Shown one piece after another: positions 1 to 7,598 of a stretch of 16,769 bases of DNA. Each line of letters begins with the position of its first letter. Within the stretch, counting starts at the first letter, position 1. The DNA is from an uncultured Prevotella sp. (lineage in GTDB: Bacteria > Bacteroidota > Bacteroidia > Bacteroidales > Bacteroidaceae): NCBI GenBank assembly GCA_938018155.1, contig CALIIG010000207.1, positions 1 through 16,769 of the forward strand, given 5' to 3'. The notes under the pieces were generated by a model. That model searched no databases. It was given only the letters and a program-made list of their open reading frames with translations, and was not told the DNA's origin. Position numbers and translations under genes: made by a program.

Positions 1-972
1 TATATAAGGTCTGATATGTTCTCTTATTTTGATGGGGAGGTAGGTTATACATGGTTGAATATAATTATTTCTTTTATAACAGAAAATCGTTATATTTTTA
101 TTTTAATTGTCACATTAATAATATATTCGTGTTTATTTGTCTCACTGAAAAGATATGCAGAGAATTATCCAATGGCATTAGTTTTATTTCTAGGCCTTTG
201 GTTTTTCTTTAGTTTTACTTACCTAAGACAAGTTTTAGGTGCAACGATTGCATGGTTAGGCGTGAAATATGTTATTGAGAGGAATTTCTGGAAATTTTGT
301 TTAGTTTCCTTCATTGCTTTCTCAATGCACAATTCAGCACTGATATTCTTTCCTCTATATTTTATTCCAATTAAGAAATTTCCTCCAAGCCTGGTTGTCG
401 GAGTAATGTTGGTATTATTTGGTATTGGATTGTCGCCAATACCAAATGCTCTTTTTGAAATCTATGCAAGTTCTACTATTGAAGAACGTAACTCTGAATA
501 TAACGCCAGTGGTGGTTTGAGAATACCATATGTTTTGGAAGCATTTTTCTTTCTATATCTTATTCTGAAGAATTATGGTAGTATCCCGAAAGAAAAATCT
601 TATATTGTATTAATGAATATGTCACTGGTGTTCTGTGCTGTCCTGTTATTTTTTGTACGTTCAGAGAATGGTGGGCGTTTAAGTTGGTACTATATGTTAG
701 GTGTAATTACAACTATTTCATATATTTGTACTTTTCATAAAAATATAGTGAGTAAAACACCTATATTTCTTATAGGATTAAGTTTATTCCTTTATCTTAG
801 AATTTATACAGGATGGCAGAGGTATCTAAATTTGTATCCTTATAAGACATTCTTCAGTAACGGATATAGAGAAAAGGATTATAGCTGGGAACGTTATGAA
901 TATGACCACGAGTACGACAGGGATAAGTTTTACCGTACAGCTTTCCGATTCTGTCCTAATTTTAAAAAATAA
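1..972 (+). CDS. EpsG/Wzy-like polysaccharide polymerase, 5' end missing
   Basis: Multispanning inner-membrane protein of the EpsG family, which is thought to polymerise repeat units of exopolysaccharide or O-antigen on the periplasmic face. The reading frame is open from the first base, and the first internal Met (position 16) falls next to the family's usual GY..LN segment (GYTWLNIII). The real start is therefore almost certainly upstream and the N-terminal membrane segment is missing. About eight hydrophobic stretches alternate with short loops. The early-middle region has the typical pattern LRQVLG, a helix, then SMHNSALIFFP. The C-terminal tail is short, polar and rich in Tyr, Glu and Asp. 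The gene is AT-rich and lies 9 bp before the acyltransferase gene, so they are probably cotranscribed. The family assignment rests on motif pattern and context; such polymerases diverge strongly, so the linkage formed cannot be inferred. Confidence 0.82.
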   Translation, partial: YIRSDMFSYFDGEVGYTWLNIIISFITENRYIFILIVTLIIYSCLFVSLKRYAENYPMALVLFLGLWFFFSFTYLRQVLGATIAWLGVKYVIERNFWKFCLVSFIAFSMHNSALIFFPLYFIPIKKFPPSLVVGVMLVLFGIGLSPIPNALFEIYASSTIEERNSEYNASGGLRIPYVLEAFFFLYLILKNYGSIPKEKSYIVLMNMSLVFCAVLLFFVRSENGGRLSWYYMLGVITTISYICTFHKNIVSKTPIFLIGLSLFLYLRIYTGWQRYLNLYPYKTFFSNGYREKDYSWERYEYDHEYDRDKFYRTAFRFCPNFKK

Positions 973-981
973 ACTTTAGAA

Positions 982-2013
982 GTGCAAGAAAGAAAGTCAA
1001 ATTTTGAATTACTTAGAATCGTAGCAATGATTCTTGCCTTAATAATTCATGTTTTTTTACTTTTACCGCGACCAACGGAAGTTTATGTGGTAAAGAATCC
1101 TTTTAAAGCCTTGGAATTTTATGTTGTGGATGCGATTGCTATCAGTTGTGTCAATATCTTCATTTTAATTTCAGGGTGGTTTGGAATGAAGGTTAATTGG
1201 AAAAAGTTCCGGGCTCTAATATTCCAAGTTTTATTTTTTAGTATCTTAATTTGGAGTGCTTTAGTTACATTATTTCCCAATAAATATTTAAATGGCAAAA
1301 GTCTTTCTACCATATTGATGTTGAATAGCTGTGACTATTGGTTTATTAAATCTTATATAGGGCTCTATTTGTTATCACCTATCATTAATAAATTTATAGA
1401 GAACTCTACTCAGAAAGAATATGGACGAGTCTTACTTGCTCTATTTATATTCCAAACTATTTATGGGTGGTTTAGTATTAACGGGGCCGAATGGATAGGA
1501 GGAGGATATTCTGCCTTTTCATTTGTTTGCCTTTATTCCCTGGGTAGGTACGTGAGACTTTACCAAAATACTATCATATTAAAGAAGGGGTGTACTTTAG
1601 CTGCAATCTCAATAAAGCCTTTGTCTTTTGTGTTCTTGGGAATTGTTATGATACTAGCATTAACCGCTTTCAGTGTTACTTATGTAGGACTTCCTATTGA
1701 AGGAAGATTATTTACTTACACAAATCCTTTAGTCATATTAGAGGCCATTATCCTATTACTTATCTTTAGCAGATTGAAGATAAAGTCATCTGTGATTAAT
1801 GGCATGGCATCTTCATGTTTAGCAATCTATTTGTTACATGGAAACGAGTTAGTGCTCAGACCTTTTTATGGGACCTGGATAGCACAATGGTATCAAAATG
1901 ACTCTACTTTTATTTTTCTATCAAAGACAGTATTATTTATAATAGTAGTTTTTGCTGTATCTATTACTTTAGACAAAATTAGGTCCCTTTTTAGTAAATT
2001 GATATTTGGTTAA
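982..2013 (+). CDS. Acyltransferase family 3 (OafA/WecH-like) membrane O-acyltransferase
   Basis: Integral membrane acyltransferase, expected to move an acetyl or similar acyl group across the membrane onto a sugar of the growing polysaccharide. The N-terminus has the family signature: NFELLRIVAM, then a hydrophobic helix ending in His. Arg12 and His23 match the conserved Arg...His spacing of acyltransferase_3 proteins. About ten hydrophobic segments fill the 343 residues, the usual length for a stand-alone family member without a C-terminal SGNH domain. The start is GTG; no ATG lies upstream in frame, and the signature begins only six residues later, so the start is well supported. It follows the polymerase by 9 bp and precedes the GT2 gene by 2 bp, which fits a single operon. 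The acceptor sugar and acyl donor are unknown. Confidence 0.87.
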   Translation: MQERKSNFELLRIVAMILALIIHVFLLLPRPTEVYVVKNPFKALEFYVVDAIAISCVNIFILISGWFGMKVNWKKFRALIFQVLFFSILIWSALVTLFPNKYLNGKSLSTILMLNSCDYWFIKSYIGLYLLSPIINKFIENSTQKEYGRVLLALFIFQTIYGWFSINGAEWIGGGYSAFSFVCLYSLGRYVRLYQNTIILKKGCTLAAISIKPLSFVFLGIVMILALTAFSVTYVGLPIEGRLFTYTNPLVILEAIILLLIFSRLKIKSSVINGMASSCLAIYLLHGNELVLRPFYGTWIAQWYQNDSTFIFLSKTVLFIIVVFAVSITLDKIRSLFSKLIFG

Positions 2014-2015
2014 AT

Positions 2016-2897
2016 ATGTTCCGTATGGGGAAAGTTCTGATAACAGTTTTTACACCAGCTTACAATCGGTCCAATTTATTGCCCCGGCTTTACAAATCCC
2101 TGAAATTGCAGACGTATCAGTATTTTGAATGGATCGTTGTAGACGATGGCTCTGTTGATAATACACGTGAAGTTGTAGAGACGTTCATCAATGAAGGCAT
2201 ATTAAACATCCATTTTATGCAACAACATAATGGTGGTAAGCACAGGGCTATAAATAAAGGAGTTAGTGTTGCAACCGGTGAGTTGTTTTTTATTGTTGAT
2301 AGTGATGATACATTGGCAGAAGACTCTTTGGAACTAGTTTCTAAATACTATGAACAAATAAGGGATAATAAAGATTTTTGTGGGGTTTCAGGGATGAAAG
2401 GAGACTTTGGCCATAATAAGATAGGCACTGATACTCATTTTGATTTTCTTGATTGCGCCATAGCGGAATCTGGATATAAGTATCATATTTATGGTGATAA
2501 AGCGGAAGTGATACGCACAGAAGTTATGCGTGAATACCCTTTCCCAGAGTTTCCCAATGAATACTTTTGTCCAGAAGCACTAATTTGGAATCGTATCTCA
2601 AGAAGATATAAAATAAGGTATTTTGATAAGGTCATTTATTTATGTGAATACTTAGAAGGGGGATTGTCTAGTCAGCAAACTAAGCTTTTAGAGAGAAATC
2701 CTAAGGCAACAATGCTAACGTATAAAGAAATGGTTGAGAATTCAGATGTTACTCTTTCTTTCCGTTTTAGATGTGCTATCAATTTCTGGCGATATACACT
2801 ATTGAAGTCTTTTAAATTTGGAAAATATTATCAGCTTCAGTGGTACTGGATTATTTTCTTTCCTATGGGGATAATTGTAAGATTATTGAAAGGTTGA
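2016..2897 (+). CDS. Glycosyltransferase family 2
   Basis: Cytoplasmic, membrane-associated GT-A-fold glycosyltransferase that probably adds one sugar to the lipid-linked repeat unit. Visible GT2 motifs are the N-terminal FTPAYNR (about 12-18), VVDDGS (41-46), the NGGKHRAINKG loop that often lines the donor site (about 72-82), and the metal-binding DSD (residues 95-97, followed by another Asp). The C-terminal 40 residues are basic and aromatic with one hydrophobic stretch (WYWIIFFPMGIIVRLL) that could anchor the protein to the membrane. Length is 293 aa, normal for stand-alone family members. An in-frame ATG at 2025 is an alternative start that would give the common GT2 N-terminus MGKVLITVFTP; it removes only three residues. 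Donor and acceptor cannot be read from the sequence. Confidence 0.9.
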   Translation: MFRMGKVLITVFTPAYNRSNLLPRLYKSLKLQTYQYFEWIVVDDGSVDNTREVVETFINEGILNIHFMQQHNGGKHRAINKGVSVATGELFFIVDSDDTLAEDSLELVSKYYEQIRDNKDFCGVSGMKGDFGHNKIGTDTHFDFLDCAIAESGYKYHIYGDKAEVIRTEVMREYPFPEFPNEYFCPEALIWNRISRRYKIRYFDKVIYLCEYLEGGLSSQQTKLLERNPKATMLTYKEMVENSDVTLSFRFRCAINFWRYTLLKSFKFGKYYQLQWYWIIFFPMGIIVRLLKG

Positions 2898-2924
2898 GAA
2901 AGATCTTATTAGCTTAATTAAATT

Positions 2925-3833
2925 ATGAATAATAAGATTGCAATAATAATACCATATTTCGGACATTTTCCAAAATGGATGTCTCTTTTTGTTGAAGGGT
3001 GTAAACATAACCCTTTTATAGACTTTTTTTTGTATACAGATTGCGAATATCATTATGAATGTTCTAATCTCTTTTACATTTCAATATCTTTCAAAGATTT
3101 TTGTGATAAGATAGGTAAAAGTCTAGGTATTACTTTTGAACCGAAATCTGCTTATAAACTTTGTGGTGTAAGACCATTTTATGGCTATATTTTTAAGGGA
3201 GAGTTGACTAAATATGATTATTGGGGATTTTGTGATATAGACTTAGTTTTTGGGAACTTAAAGATAGTGTTTTCTGATGATGTTTTAGGAAAATATGATG
3301 TTATTTCTACAGAAGGAGATCGTATTTCCGGACCACTATGTATATTGAGAAATAATCGTAAGAATCGAGAGATCTGCTTTCGGATCAAACAATGGCAACA
3401 GATGTTACAGTCTGTGGATATGATTCCTTTAGATGAAAAATATCTGTCTGATATCTTAGCTCCTGAGTTAAAGATATTAAGAGGTATTAATAGTTATATG
3501 TTGCGACGAGTTCTTCCTCTACGGATAGCCAAGAGAATAAATGACGTATTGGCGTGGCCTATTCAGCACTTCTCAAAACTTTTCCGACGACAATATTATC
3601 AAGAACTAAATGCAACGCCAGAGATAGGAGTTCATAGTATGAGTTATATATATCGTGAAGGGAAATTGAGTTCTTTATCGGATAATAAAGAGATACCCTA
3701 TTTGCATTTCTTGTTTTTTAAGAAGAATATGTATAGAGCTTCATATCTTTGGGATGATACTACGCCTTTGGACACAAGTAATCTTAAGTACGATCATAAT
3801 GTATTCATAGATGAGACAGGCATTCATAATTAA
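2925..3833 (+). CDS. DUF6625-like putative glycosyltransferase
   Basis: A 302-aa soluble protein that resembles the DUF6625 group found in Bacteroidota capsule loci. The start (IAIIIPYFGHFPKWM) is the beta-strand and loop seen at the front of GT-A folds. At about 98-106 the motif DYWGFCDID ends in D104-x-D106, which matches the DxD metal and nucleotide-sugar site of GT-A enzymes, and the preceding YKLCGVRPFYGYIF segment is also typical of the group. There is no signal peptide and no clear membrane segment. Position between a GT2 and a GT4 gene supports a role in adding a sugar to the repeat unit. The family name is from memory of its motifs; the enzyme activity is inferred from the DxD and neighbours, not demonstrated. 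The gene is very AT-rich. Confidence 0.72.
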   Translation: MNNKIAIIIPYFGHFPKWMSLFVEGCKHNPFIDFFLYTDCEYHYECSNLFYISISFKDFCDKIGKSLGITFEPKSAYKLCGVRPFYGYIFKGELTKYDYWGFCDIDLVFGNLKIVFSDDVLGKYDVISTEGDRISGPLCILRNNRKNREICFRIKQWQQMLQSVDMIPLDEKYLSDILAPELKILRGINSYMLRRVLPLRIAKRINDVLAWPIQHFSKLFRRQYYQELNATPEIGVHSMSYIYREGKLSSLSDNKEIPYLHFLFFKKNMYRASYLWDDTTPLDTSNLKYDHNVFIDETGIHN

Positions 3834-3874
3834 TTAATGTAGGAGTCTTATTACTTATACATCGTGTGTCACAT

Positions 3875-4990
3875 ATGAAAATTTTAAGAATTCTTCATGT
3901 AATTACTTCTTTGGAAACGGGGGGGGCTGAAACGTTGGTTGTTAATTTGGTACCAAGGTTACAGAACTTGGGACATACGGTTGATTTGTGTGTTTTCAAC
4001 GGTGTTGAGACTCCGTTGATGCAAAAATTAAAGGCAGACAGTCCGCAAACAAAGATATATACTTTAGGACATGGAGTGTACAATCCCTTTTATATACTGC
4101 AACTGGTAAAGATAATGTGTGGATATGATATTGTCCATACCCACAACTCTTCTCCACAGCTTTTCGTTGCAATTGCTAATATGTTTGTGCATACCAAGAT
4201 TGTATCAACAGAGCATAATACCTCCAATCGCAAACGCGATTGGAAGTGGTATGCACCAGTTGAGAGCTGGATGTACCGACAATATGAACATATTATTTGT
4301 ATCAGCAAGATTGCAGAAACGAAACTGAGAGAATATATGGGCGGAGATTGGCTTAATCAAGCGAGTCTGCGCTATAACAAAATATCAACAATTAATAACG
4401 GTGTAGATGTACAAGCAATAAGTGAAAGTGATCCTAATGCTGAACTTTTGTCATTAAAGAAAGATAGAAAGGCAATTTTAATGGTTGCTGGATTTCGTAA
4501 ACAGAAAGACCAGGATACGATAGTTAAGGCCTTAAACAAATTAGATAAAACAAAGTTCGAAGTATGGTTTGCCGGAATAGGTGATCGCATGGACGACGTA
4601 AGGCAATTAGCCTTATCTTTAGGAGTTGCCGATAATGTAAGGTTTCTTGGCTTGCGTACAGATATTCCTAATATTCTGAAAGCAGCTGATATTATCGTAA
4701 TGTCATCTCATTGGGAGGGGCTAAGCCTTAGTAATGTTGAAGGAATGAGTGCACATAAGCCTTTCATTGCCTCTGATGTAAACGGGCTTCGAGAGGTTAC
4801 AGAAGGCTATGGTATTCTGTTCCCGCACGAAGATGCTGATACCTTGGCAAAGGAAATTAATCGTTTAGCTGACGATGAAATCTATTATAAGGAGATTGCT
4901 GCCCGATGCTACCATCGGGCATTAGAGTTTGATATCAACAAGACTGTTGCAGGATATGAAAAGGTTTATCTTAATGTATTCAAGCAATAA
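3875..4990 (+). CDS. Glycosyltransferase family 4 (GT-B fold)
   Basis: Retaining GT-B glycosyltransferase, expected to use a nucleotide sugar to extend the undecaprenyl-linked repeat unit at the cytoplasmic face. The N-terminal acceptor domain starts ILHVITSLETGGAE, with the family's GGAE loop at residues 16-19. The C-terminal donor domain has VAGFRKQKD (about 204-212) and the E-x7-E catalytic motif (E281, E289) inside SSHWEGLSLSNVEG. A GTG three codons upstream (3866) could also start translation; ATG at 3875 is preferred because the typical family N-terminus begins there. Unusual: eight consecutive G residues at 3919-3926 encode part of the GGAE loop. One extra G gives an immediate TGA and one lost G gives a TGA at 4017, so slippage would switch the gene off. 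The gene also contains two perfect 9-bp hairpins. Confidence 0.9.
   Translation: MKILRILHVITSLETGGAETLVVNLVPRLQNLGHTVDLCVFNGVETPLMQKLKADSPQTKIYTLGHGVYNPFYILQLVKIMCGYDIVHTHNSSPQLFVAIANMFVHTKIVSTEHNTSNRKRDWKWYAPVESWMYRQYEHIICISKIAETKLREYMGGDWLNQASLRYNKISTINNGVDVQAISESDPNAELLSLKKDRKAILMVAGFRKQKDQDTIVKALNKLDKTKFEVWFAGIGDRMDDVRQLALSLGVADNVRFLGLRTDIPNILKAADIIVMSSHWEGLSLSNVEGMSAHKPFIASDVNGLREVTEGYGILFPHEDADTLAKEINRLADDEIYYKEIAARCYHRALEFDINKTVAGYEKVYLNVFKQ
3919..3926 (+). repeat. G8 homopolymer tract in the GT4 gene, possible contingency tract
   Basis: Eight consecutive G residues in an otherwise AT-rich gene, covering codons 15-18 (Thr-Gly-Gly-Ala) of the first GT4 enzyme. In the present frame the gene is intact. 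Adding one G puts TGA directly after the tract; removing one G leads to TGA at 4017-4019, 30 codons later. Poly-G tracts near the 5' end of surface-sugar genes are a known substrate for slipped-strand phase variation in other bacteria. Its use here is inference. Confidence 0.5.
4223..4244 (+). repeat. Perfect 9-bp hairpin within the GT4 coding sequence
   Basis: TCCAATCGC (4223-4231), loop AAAC, then GCGATTGGA (4236-4244). The stem is perfect and lies inside codons for NRKRDW. It is not followed by a T-run, so it is not a terminator. It could be a chance result of codon choice or a local mRNA structure. Confidence 0.5.
4900..4921 (+). repeat. Second perfect 9-bp hairpin in the same GT4 gene
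   Basis: TGCCCGATG (4900-4908), loop CTAC, then CATCGGGCA (4913-4921), near the 3' end of the GT4 gene. The stem is GC-rich for its surroundings and perfectly paired. It has the same 9-bp stem and 4-nt loop geometry as the hairpin at 4223-4244 but an unrelated sequence. No T-run follows. Confidence 0.5.
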
Positions 4991-5027
4991 TTTCATTTTC
5001 CCCATGTATGACTAATAATAGCGAGTC

Positions 5028-6170
5028 ATGAATCACTACAAAAAAAATATACTTCACGTTGTAAATATTTATTTTGTGATACCATATTTTATTGACGGAC
5101 AATTTAAATATTTTAAAGATAAAGGGTATAACCTCCATGTTGTATGTTCTGAATCAAAATATTTGGCAGAATATGCCAGGGAGAATTCTTTTGATTATCG
5201 GGTTCTGCCGGTTCTAAGATCAATCAATATTATTCAGGATATCAAAACCGTTATCGGGATATGCCGTTATATTAAACAAAAGCAAATCGGCATTGTTGTA
5301 GGCCATACGCCTAAAGGCGGCCTCCTGTCGATGATTGCAGGATGGCTGATGCGCGTTCCCAAACGAATATATTTCCGTCACGGTTTAGTTTATGAGACGT
5401 CACGTGGACTTAAACGTTTCATCCTCATGAGCGTTGATCGCCTTGCTTCTTTGTGTGCAACAAAGATAGTTTGTGTTTCTCCTTCCGTTCTGAAACGGTC
5501 GATAACTGATCATCTTGGCTCTCCTTCCAGGCAAATTATTCTTCATAAAGGTACATGTTGTGGCATTGATACCGAAGGAAAATTCAATCCTGCTAACATT
5601 GATTCACAGAAGTTAGCTCGCATGAAATCGAAGTGGGGGATAGCCGATAACGATTGGGTGATAGGCTATTCTGGTCGATTGGTTCGTGATAAAGGCATTA
5701 TAGAGTTGGTTCGTGCTTTCCGTAATGTGAAGAAAGCCAATGCTCATTATAAGCTCCTCTTGGTTGGAATGTTTGAGGTTAGAGATGCTCTGCCCGATGA
5801 TATACAGCAGGATATTAAGAACGATAAACAAATAGTATGGACTGATTTCCAAAATTCGGATATGGAATACTTCTATGCTATGATGAACGTTTACGTGTTA
5901 GCGTCATATCGTGAGGGTTTTCCCACGGGTGTTTTAGAGGCTCAAGCTATGCAAGTTCCGGTTATAACTACTCGTGCTACTGGTTGTTGCGATTCTATTC
6001 TGGAAGGCGAAACAGGCTTGTTTGTTGAGCATAATGTGTCACAAATTGCCGATGCTATCCGTAGTATTCATGATGCATGCAGTGGTGTTAGCGGAGAAAA
6101 GGCACGTGAATGGGTACGTAAGAACTTTGAAAATCATATTGTTTGGAACGAAATAGAGAAGTTATACTGA
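5028..6170 (+). CDS. Glycosyltransferase family 4 (PglA/Cap-type)
   Basis: Second GT-B, family 4 glycosyltransferase, 380 aa. The N-terminal domain begins ILHVVNIYFVIPYFIDGQ, a start typical of the PglA-like branch that works early on bacillosamine- or HexNAc-linked lipid carriers, and carries VGHTPKGG at about 91-98. The donor domain has GYSGRLVRDKG (about 213-223) and the E-x7-E motif (E296, E304) in ASYREGFPTGVLEA, followed by GCCDSILEGETG. The likely role is addition of the second or a later sugar next to the initiating residue; that is inference from family resemblance and from the neighbouring epimerase and initiating transferase. Base composition rises here relative to the genes before it. 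The stop is one base before the next ATG, so translational coupling with the epimerase gene is likely. An A8 run at 5040-5047 lies just after the start. Confidence 0.9.
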   Translation: MNHYKKNILHVVNIYFVIPYFIDGQFKYFKDKGYNLHVVCSESKYLAEYARENSFDYRVLPVLRSINIIQDIKTVIGICRYIKQKQIGIVVGHTPKGGLLSMIAGWLMRVPKRIYFRHGLVYETSRGLKRFILMSVDRLASLCATKIVCVSPSVLKRSITDHLGSPSRQIILHKGTCCGIDTEGKFNPANIDSQKLARMKSKWGIADNDWVIGYSGRLVRDKGIIELVRAFRNVKKANAHYKLLLVGMFEVRDALPDDIQQDIKNDKQIVWTDFQNSDMEYFYAMMNVYVLASYREGFPTGVLEAQAMQVPVITTRATGCCDSILEGETGLFVEHNVSQIADAIRSIHDACSGVSGEKAREWVRKNFENHIVWNEIEKLY

Positions 6171-6171
6171 T

Positions 6172-7131
6172 ATGAATATACTGATAACGGGTTGCCATGG
6201 CTTTGTAGGGCAGAATATTGTACCTTATTTAGAGGCTAAAGGACATACTGTTTATGGGCTGGGCCGTACAGGAACCTATACCTGGACTGACCTTACTGAT
6301 GACAGTTTACCTCAGGTTGATGCCATTATTCATTTGGCAGGGAAGGCCCATGATACCAAAAACCAGACTAAAGCAGATGTTTATTTTAAGGTAAACAGAG
6401 ATTTAACCCTGAAGGTTTTTGCTTATTTCATGGAACATCAGGATATTAAAAAGTTCATCTTTTTTTCGTCAGTTAAGGCTGTGGCCGACAAAGTCCCCGG
6501 CCAAATTCTTACAGAAGATGTCACACCTGCGCCTAAAGGTCCGTATGGCGAAAGCAAGGCGGCTGCCGAAAAACAAATAAATGACATATGGCAATCGACA
6601 CCATCTTCCCAAACTGAGGGCAGACAGGTTTATATTCTGCGCCCTTGTATGATGCACGGCCCGGGCAATAAAGGCAACCTTAACTTGCTTTATAAGGTTG
6701 TAAGCAAAGGTTTTCCCTGGCCATTAGGCGCGTTCGAGAACCAGCGTTCTTTCTGTTCCATTCAGAATGTATGTTTTGTTGTAGACCAACTTTTAGAGCA
6801 AAATATCGGCAGTGGTGTTTATAATCTTGCTGACGATGAGGCTTTATCCACTAACATGCTGGTTGAAATTATAGGCGATTGTTTAGGGCAAAAGGTTCGA
6901 ATATGGAAGTTTGGGCGAAGTGGAATGACATTTTTAGCAAAGGTTGGCGACAAATTACATCTGCCTTTAACCACTGAACGATTAGCCAAACTAACAGAAA
7001 ATTATGTGGTTGACAACAGCAAGATAAAGCGCGTATTGAACATTGATAAAATGCCTTTGTCGGCATGCGAAGGTCTTTCTTATACCATCCGCAGCTTTAA
7101 TAGTAACAAGAAGCAGCTTCAAACGCAATAG
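6172..7131 (+). CDS. NAD(P)-dependent sugar-nucleotide epimerase/dehydratase (SDR family)
   Basis: Extended short-chain dehydrogenase that acts on a UDP- or dTDP-sugar in the cytoplasm. The Rossmann motif GCHGFVG lies at residues 7-13, HLAGKAH at about 54-60, the catalytic Ser region FFSSVKAV at about 97-104, and the Tyr-x3-Lys pair at Y125 and K129 (YGESK). C-terminal LRPCMMHGPGNKGN (about 166-179) and NQRSFCSIQNV are typical of the WbpV/GalE-like branch in which a 4-keto reductase or epimerase makes a 6-deoxy-HexNAc such as QuiNAc or FucNAc. In many loci such a gene sits beside a WbpL-type initiating transferase, and one is encoded three genes downstream here. The exact substrate is inferred, not shown. 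Length is 319 aa, complete for the family. Confidence 0.88.
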   Translation: MNILITGCHGFVGQNIVPYLEAKGHTVYGLGRTGTYTWTDLTDDSLPQVDAIIHLAGKAHDTKNQTKADVYFKVNRDLTLKVFAYFMEHQDIKKFIFFSSVKAVADKVPGQILTEDVTPAPKGPYGESKAAAEKQINDIWQSTPSSQTEGRQVYILRPCMMHGPGNKGNLNLLYKVVSKGFPWPLGAFENQRSFCSIQNVCFVVDQLLEQNIGSGVYNLADDEALSTNMLVEIIGDCLGQKVRIWKFGRSGMTFLAKVGDKLHLPLTTERLAKLTENYVVDNSKIKRVLNIDKMPLSACEGLSYTIRSFNSNKKQLQTQ

Positions 7132-7157
7132 GAAATAGGTTTAAACGCAATAAACAG

Positions 7158-7553
7158 ATGAAGCTCATTAACAAAAACTTGCTCGATAAGGTAACATCGG
7201 AGGCGAAAGAATCGTGTAGATTACGCATGAATTACAACTTTCACGACTCCCTTAACGCCCCATGCCAGCGACTTTTAAATGCTTTGGAGCCAGGGACTGT
7301 GGTTCCAATCCATCGCCATAAACACACGTCCGAAACTTATATCCTGTTGCGAGGCAAGCTCAAAATGATGTTTTATAATGACAAAAAGAAAGTGATTGAC
7401 GAGTCAATTCTAAGCATCGAAGCTGGTAATTACGGCATACATATTCCCGCTGGCGTCTGGCATTCGATGGATGTGCTGGCTTCAGGCACCGTAATTTTTG
7501 AAACAAAGGACGGTCCTTACACGCCTGTTCAGGAGTGTGACATATTAAAATAA
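7158..7553 (+). CDS. wbuC: WbuC-family cupin metalloprotein
   Basis: Small single-domain cupin of 131 aa that matches the WbuC family of O-antigen and capsule loci. The start is typical (MKLINKNLLDKV). It is followed by RMNYNFHDS, then QRLLNALEPGTVVP, then the metal-binding cupin motif IHRHKHTSET with H52, H54, H56 and E59 as ligand candidates. The second cupin box, IPAGVWHSM, supplies H102. The family sits next to 6-deoxy-HexNAc pathway genes in enteric bacteria, but its biochemical role is, to my knowledge, not established; isomerase or sugar-nucleotide modification is possible. Here it lies 26 bp after the epimerase gene, which strengthens the case that the two act in one pathway. No signal peptide; expected to be cytoplasmic. 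Confidence 0.88.
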   Translation: MKLINKNLLDKVTSEAKESCRLRMNYNFHDSLNAPCQRLLNALEPGTVVPIHRHKHTSETYILLRGKLKMMFYNDKKKVIDESILSIEAGNYGIHIPAGVWHSMDVLASGTVIFETKDGPYTPVQECDILK

Positions 7554-7598
7554 TGTAGGTTTGTTGAACTCACGCTAACAATATATTCCATTAAACAG

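Noticed and set aside
3024..3031. T8 tract in the DUF6625-like gene (others: A8 at 5040-5047, T8 at 8638-8645)
   Set aside because: A/T runs of this length are common in such AT-rich genes, and several occur at random positions, so they are weak evidence for phase variation.
3866..3874. GTG start extending the first GT4 by three residues
   Set aside because: The ATG at 3875 gives the usual family N-terminus; the extension adds nothing recognisable, though it cannot be ruled out.
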